Origin: an uncultured Flavobacteriaceae bacterium
GTDB lineage: Bacteria > Bacteroidota > Bacteroidia > Flavobacteriales > Flavobacteriaceae
NCBI GenBank assembly: GCA_947494205.1
Contig: CANLUH010000007.1
Coordinates: 1-64,000 of the forward strand
Direction: 5' to 3'
Length of the DNA stretch: 64,000 nucleotides
Shown: piece by piece, positions 60,886 through 64,000 of the stretch
Numbering within the stretch: the first letter of the stretch is position 1
Layout: every line of letters begins with the position of its first letter
Program-made: the position numbers and the translations under genes
Notes under the pieces: generated by a model
What the model saw: only the letters and a program-made list of their open reading frames with translations
Database searches by the model: none
Told to the model about the DNA's origin: nothing

Positions 60886-61842
60886 TTAAAATGGCGCAAA
60901 AGTATCTTTGGCTGTATTTGGCACACTCCAACGTTCTCTTGCAGTAATACTTTCTGGTGTATCATTGGTTGATGCAACGTTGCTAAAACTACCATAGCTA
61001 CTTGTACTACCTCGTGGAATTTGCATGTGTTCTCCGTATAACCATACTACCAAATTACTACGCTGGCCACTAGTGATTGGGTGTGTTGTGTGTGGCACAT
61101 TACCTCTGTGAATTATTGCTTTACCTGGCTCAAAAACAGTTTGTACCGTTTTCCCTGTGGTTTTGTCATAGAAATCAACCTGCGAACCTGTAAATTCTTC
61201 ATTGGGCAGGTTAATATTTATATTCAAGGTAGCAGCTGAAGCGTCTGTGTGCGCATGCAAATCTTTATCCTTATCTGGATTGTATTGAATGGAAAAACCA
61301 AATGTTTGGCTATCATAACCATAAGTACCAAGTAACAAACGAGCAATTGGTCGCATATATCGGTTCATTATATCGTTGTAAAATGCCTGAAAATTAGGTG
61401 CAGCTAAATGCCCTTCTGAGCGAGGGTCTAGCATAATTCCGTAACGATTTAATTGAATACCATACGGTGGGCGTTTAGGGATTTGCGAATTTACAACGGC
61501 CTCTAAATAACCTCGAAACTCTTCTAGGCGTTTAAGATCAAAAAATTGAGCAACATAAACTCCTGGGATAATCTCTTCCCATAAATTGGCAACAGCATTT
61601 TCTTTTTCTGGGTTCTCCCATGCGTCGTTAATAGCTTGTCGTAAACGTGGGTCAAGTAGCGTTTCGTCTGGAATTAATAACTGATCTTTGTTTTCTATTT
61701 CCCATTCTCCCCATGCGTCTTCGAGTAATTTTCGGTTACTGTTCCAAAATTGCGATACAGATGTTTCACGTTTTAGCGATGCTTCACGAGATGGAAGCGT
61801 TAACGCACGAGCTTGTGCGAGTTTGTTATTGTTATGTTCCAT
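60886..61842 (-). CDS. 2OG-Fe(II) oxygenase family protein
   Basis: A 318-residue dioxygenase-like protein. Iron ligands are likely in DLHAHTDAS (His-x-Asp, about 194-202) and PHTTHPITSGQRSNLVVW (His about 252, with the 2OG-binding Arg about 260). Strands NININLPNEEF and QVDFYDKTTGK fit the double-stranded beta-helix. The substrate is unknown. The crotonase-fold gene lies 74 bases upstream. Confidence 0.82.
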   Translation of the reverse strand: MEHNNNKLAQARALTLPSREASLKRETSVSQFWNSNRKLLEDAWGEWEIENKDQLLIPDETLLDPRLRQAINDAWENPEKENAVANLWEEIIPGVYVAQFFDLKRLEEFRGYLEAVVNSQIPKRPPYGIQLNRYGIMLDPRSEGHLAAPNFQAFYNDIMNRYMRPIARLLLGTYGYDSQTFGFSIQYNPDKDKDLHAHTDASAATLNININLPNEEFTGSQVDFYDKTTGKTVQTVFEPGKAIIHRGNVPHTTHPITSGQRSNLVVWLYGEHMQIPRGSTSSYGSFSNVASTNDTPESITARERWSVPNTAKDTFAPF

Positions 61843-61916
61843 TTTGTATTAAATGTTTTATTGAAAACGAATGCCTTTATTATAAAAGACATCCGTTTTA
61901 CACTATTAATCAAGTA

Positions 61917-62762
61917 TTAATTTATTTCTTGCAAATCAATTAACATATTCTCCCAATTCTTTTGGTTATCATGGTCAAATTGTGCTCCATTTTCATCTGC
62001 AATTGTAAAACGCTTAATAGCTGGTGTCTTACTAGTTGCCTGAAATAATTGATAAGCTTCTTCTTTTAAAGCATCTGCAATTGGTAAATCTATAGACGCG
62101 TATACAGCACGCTTACAAGCTTCAATAGATTCGGCAGGGAATTTTGAAATACGCTCTGCTAATGCATTTACATAAGACCCAATTTCATCTGCATCTAACG
62201 CTTTATTTATTGTTCCAAATTTTTCAGCCTCATCTGCATCCCAATCTCTAGCACCTAAAATAATTTCTAAAGCTTTGCCAAGACCAGCTTGTCTTGCCAT
62301 ACGAGATGCTCCACCACCACATGGTAAGATCCCCATACCTACTTCCATTTGCATAAATTTAGCTTTCCCACGAGCTGCAAAACGCATATCTAAAGCTAAT
62401 GCCATTTCGTGTCCACCACCTCGTGCAAAACCTTCTATTTTTGCTATAGTAGCTTGTGGTACATTACTTAATCTTTCTAGTACAGATTGTAAGTCTAATA
62501 ATTTAACTTCTTGTCTAGATATTGCTTCTTGAGACATGTCTCTTAGTAAGTTGGTGTCGTAATGGCATACCCAATATCCTGGATTTGATGACTGAAAAAC
62601 AACTACTTTTACGCTTCTATCTCTTTCTAAACGTAAGCAAAGACTGCTTAAATCTGCTAACATTTCTTGTCCCTGTACGTTTACAGGTCCAAAGTTAATA
62701 TCAACTGTTAAAATTCCTCCTTTTTGTTCTGCTGTGAATGTTTGAAAATTTTTGTAATCCAT
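61917..62762 (-). CDS. Enoyl-CoA hydratase/isomerase family protein
   Basis: A 281-residue crotonase-fold enzyme. The oxyanion-hole loops are GYWVCHYD (about 66-73) and GFARGGGHEMALALDMRFAA (about 112-131), and the segment MEVGMGILPCGGGASRMA (about 138-155) holds the position of a catalytic Glu. The substrate is not clear; the C-terminus is longer than in typical hydratases. It is followed by the 2OG oxygenase and preceded by a SnoaL-type gene. Confidence 0.85.
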   Translation of the reverse strand: MDYKNFQTFTAEQKGGILTVDINFGPVNVQGQEMLADLSSLCLRLERDRSVKVVVFQSSNPGYWVCHYDTNLLRDMSQEAISRQEVKLLDLQSVLERLSNVPQATIAKIEGFARGGGHEMALALDMRFAARGKAKFMQMEVGMGILPCGGGASRMARQAGLGKALEIILGARDWDADEAEKFGTINKALDADEIGSYVNALAERISKFPAESIEACKRAVYASIDLPIADALKEEAYQLFQATSKTPAIKRFTIADENGAQFDHDNQKNWENMLIDLQEIN

Positions 62763-62828
62763 TGTATTGATTTTTTAAATTAATTATTACTCGATACTCG
62801 AGGTTTTAGTATTTGTATCGTCTGACTT

Positions 62829-63164
62829 TTAGTTGGTTATCGCAGCAAAAGTGTGCTGCTTGATTTTTCCGTTTTCAATAATATAGGTGTCTGTTGCTAG
62901 TTGTACATCTAGGTGTTTGTTTTTCCCGTTCCAAACAAAATACACTACATTATTATTAGTTTCTTGTTTGATTGTTTTAAAGTGAAATTCATCAAAATTT
63001 GGAAGAAATTCTTTATAGAAATTTAAAATGGCATCTTTACCTCTATACGTTTTTTCTGGTGTGATAAATATGGCATCATCAGTATAATCATCCGCTACTT
63101 TCAACGGATTTAATGTATTAACAGCCAACATATGACTCTCAAAAACTTCTTGTGAATTTTTCAT
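62829..63164 (-). CDS. SnoaL/NTF2-like protein
   Basis: About 111 residues from the ATG at 63164 (a TTG at 63194 would add ten). The NTF2 fold shows VNTLNPLKVADDYTDDAIFI (about 15-34) and YRGKDAILNFYKEFLPNF (about 40-57). It has no signal peptide and an unknown substrate. It lies 66 bases upstream of the crotonase gene on the same strand and directly follows the AraC-type regulator gene. Confidence 0.83.
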   Translation of the reverse strand: MKNSQEVFESHMLAVNTLNPLKVADDYTDDAIFITPEKTYRGKDAILNFYKEFLPNFDEFHFKTIKQETNNNVVYFVWNGKNKHLDVQLATDTYIIENGKIKQHTFAAITN

Positions 63165-63280
63165 TATAACTTTTTGTATTAAATTATAATGCAAATTTAC
63201 TGCGAGACAAGAGGTTAGATTTAGTAAGAAAAAAAGAGGATTTAGTAAAAAAAGAGGATTATGTAATTAATCGGTAATGT

Positions 63281-64000
63281 TTAAGTTTTTTTATACATTT
63301 TAGCAGTAATTCCCTTATACGTTAAAAAGGTTTTATCTAAGTGGCTACTATCTGTAAAGCCTAATTCTTGAGCGATTTGAGTTACAGTTAAATCTGTATA
63401 CTTTAAACGGGTTTCTGCTAATTTTAGCTTGTAATTAAGAATGTATTTTTTTAAGCCAATATTCATTTTACTTTTAAAAAATTGACTAATATAATTTTCA
63501 GAAATATAAAATTGATTTGCCAATTCCTTTTTAGTAAGTCTTTCGGAATCGTGAATATAATAGTGAATATAATTAATAATATCTTGGATTTTAGAGCTAG
63601 ACGTTTTTGAAGAAATGAAATTCACATTTCTAGAAATAATATGCAAAATCGTATGTAAAGTAGATCTTAGCACGACCTCGTTTTTTAAGTTTTCAGCATT
63701 AAATTCGTTACACAGCACAGTAAACAAAGCATGTAAACTACTTTGATCTATAGTATACTTTAAATTTAAGTGTGATGTTCTGTTAGCGCTATGTAAAATA
63801 GTCTCAATTCTTCTAAACCATTCTTTCCTTTGTGATTCATTTTCGTCTAAACTTGAGTTGTTAAAAAAACTATTTAGAAATTTTATAGCAGAAACTGTAG
63901 TTGGAGTTTCAATCTCTAAATTGTATTGATCATTAGGAATTAAAATAAATAGTTGGTTATCGCTATAATTTACCTTGTGATTATTAATAATAATTGTTCC
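63281..64000 (-). CDS. AraC family transcriptional regulator (N-terminus cut by window end)
   Basis: The frame is open without a stop from the window edge (64000) to the stop at 63281, 239 codons. An internal TTG at 63727 is not the real start. The upstream part reads like an AraC sensor domain (SDNQLFILIPNDQYNLEIET), and the C-terminus is the double HTH (about the last 100 residues; LTKKELANQFYISENYISQF and TQIAQELGFTDSSHLDKTFL). It likely controls the SnoaL-crotonase-2OG genes downstream. Confidence 0.88.
   Translation of the reverse strand, partial: GTIIINNHKVNYSDNQLFILIPNDQYNLEIETPTTVSAIKFLNSFFNNSSLDENESQRKEWFRRIETILHSANRTSHLNLKYTIDQSSLHALFTVLCNEFNAENLKNEVVLRSTLHTILHIISRNVNFISSKTSSSKIQDIINYIHYYIHDSERLTKKELANQFYISENYISQFFKSKMNIGLKKYILNYKLKLAETRLKYTDLTVTQIAQELGFTDSSHLDKTFLTYKGITAKMYKKT

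Noticed and set aside
63281-63727. Short AraC protein starting at TTG 63727
   Set aside because: The frame continues without a stop to the window edge and the upstream codons read like an AraC sensor domain, so this is an internal codon.
1-64000. tRNA, rRNA, prophage or plasmid origin
   Set aside because: No cloverleaf, rRNA core motif, phage structural gene or replication initiator was recognised by eye; a tRNAscan/Rfam run would be decisive.

Overview
The window looks like chromosomal DNA of a marine-type Flavobacteriaceae (Bacteroidota). The evidence is strong A+T richness, promoter boxes of the TAnnTTTG type, almost no Shine-Dalgarno sequences, several TTG starts, a secreted protease with a type IX secretion (T9SS) sorting domain, and typical families (DUF3822, DUF2911, DUF4126, BlaI/M56, YceI, KdnB). 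No rRNA, tRNA or CRISPR array was recognised.

Layout. 1-77: the end of an IS3-family element leaving the window. 0.15-12.3 kb: housekeeping and envelope genes (rsmD, a RecD-like helicase, kdsB-HAD-kdnB-acyltransferase for Kdo/lipid A, a Bcr-type MFS pump, an MsbA-like ABC exporter). A possible small RNA lies at 7.75-7.89 kb. 12.3-12.8 kb: two unlisted one-helix mini-proteins among strong inverted repeats.

12.8-27.1 kb, minus strand: a light / photo-oxidative stress island. It holds four photolyase/cryptochrome genes of four different types (class I-like, a divergent one lacking key FAD-site residues, an FeS-BCP (6-4) photolyase, and a DASH cryptochrome). With them are DUF2256, TIGR03643, GTP cyclohydrolase I, TspO, glutathione peroxidase, two SDRs, a flavin reductase, an ABC1 kinase and a TetR-like regulator. 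Two promoters in the island, in front of the tetR-like gene and in front of the TIGR03643/folE unit, share the same 30-bp palindrome placed exactly 5 bp upstream of the -7 box. This defines a small candidate regulon.

27-47 kb: aquaporin, YebC, pterin dehydratase, glutaminase, GcvT, a prolyl-4-hydroxylase/WD40 fusion, Crp and Rrf2 regulators, a BlaI-M56/M23 operon, Fe-alcohol dehydrogenase, YceI, a membrane-bound winged-helix regulator, and a 7TM-AraC regulator. Three long palindromic repeats (41.0, 42.5 and 47.4 kb) sit inside the stems of gene-end hairpins.

47.5-55.8 kb: a patatin-like membrane protein, a noncoding repeat-rich stretch, and then a type II restriction-modification island (C-protein, endonuclease, m5C methyltransferase). 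The methyltransferase carries an N-terminal domain resembling the arm-DNA-binding domain of Bacteroidota tyrosine recombinases. Its start is preceded by four CGGAC iterons spaced 12/6/12 bp. 55.8-64 kb: a T9SS serine protease, a serine hydrolase, a bestrophin, and a 2OG-oxygenase / crotonase / NTF2 / AraC group that runs off the window.
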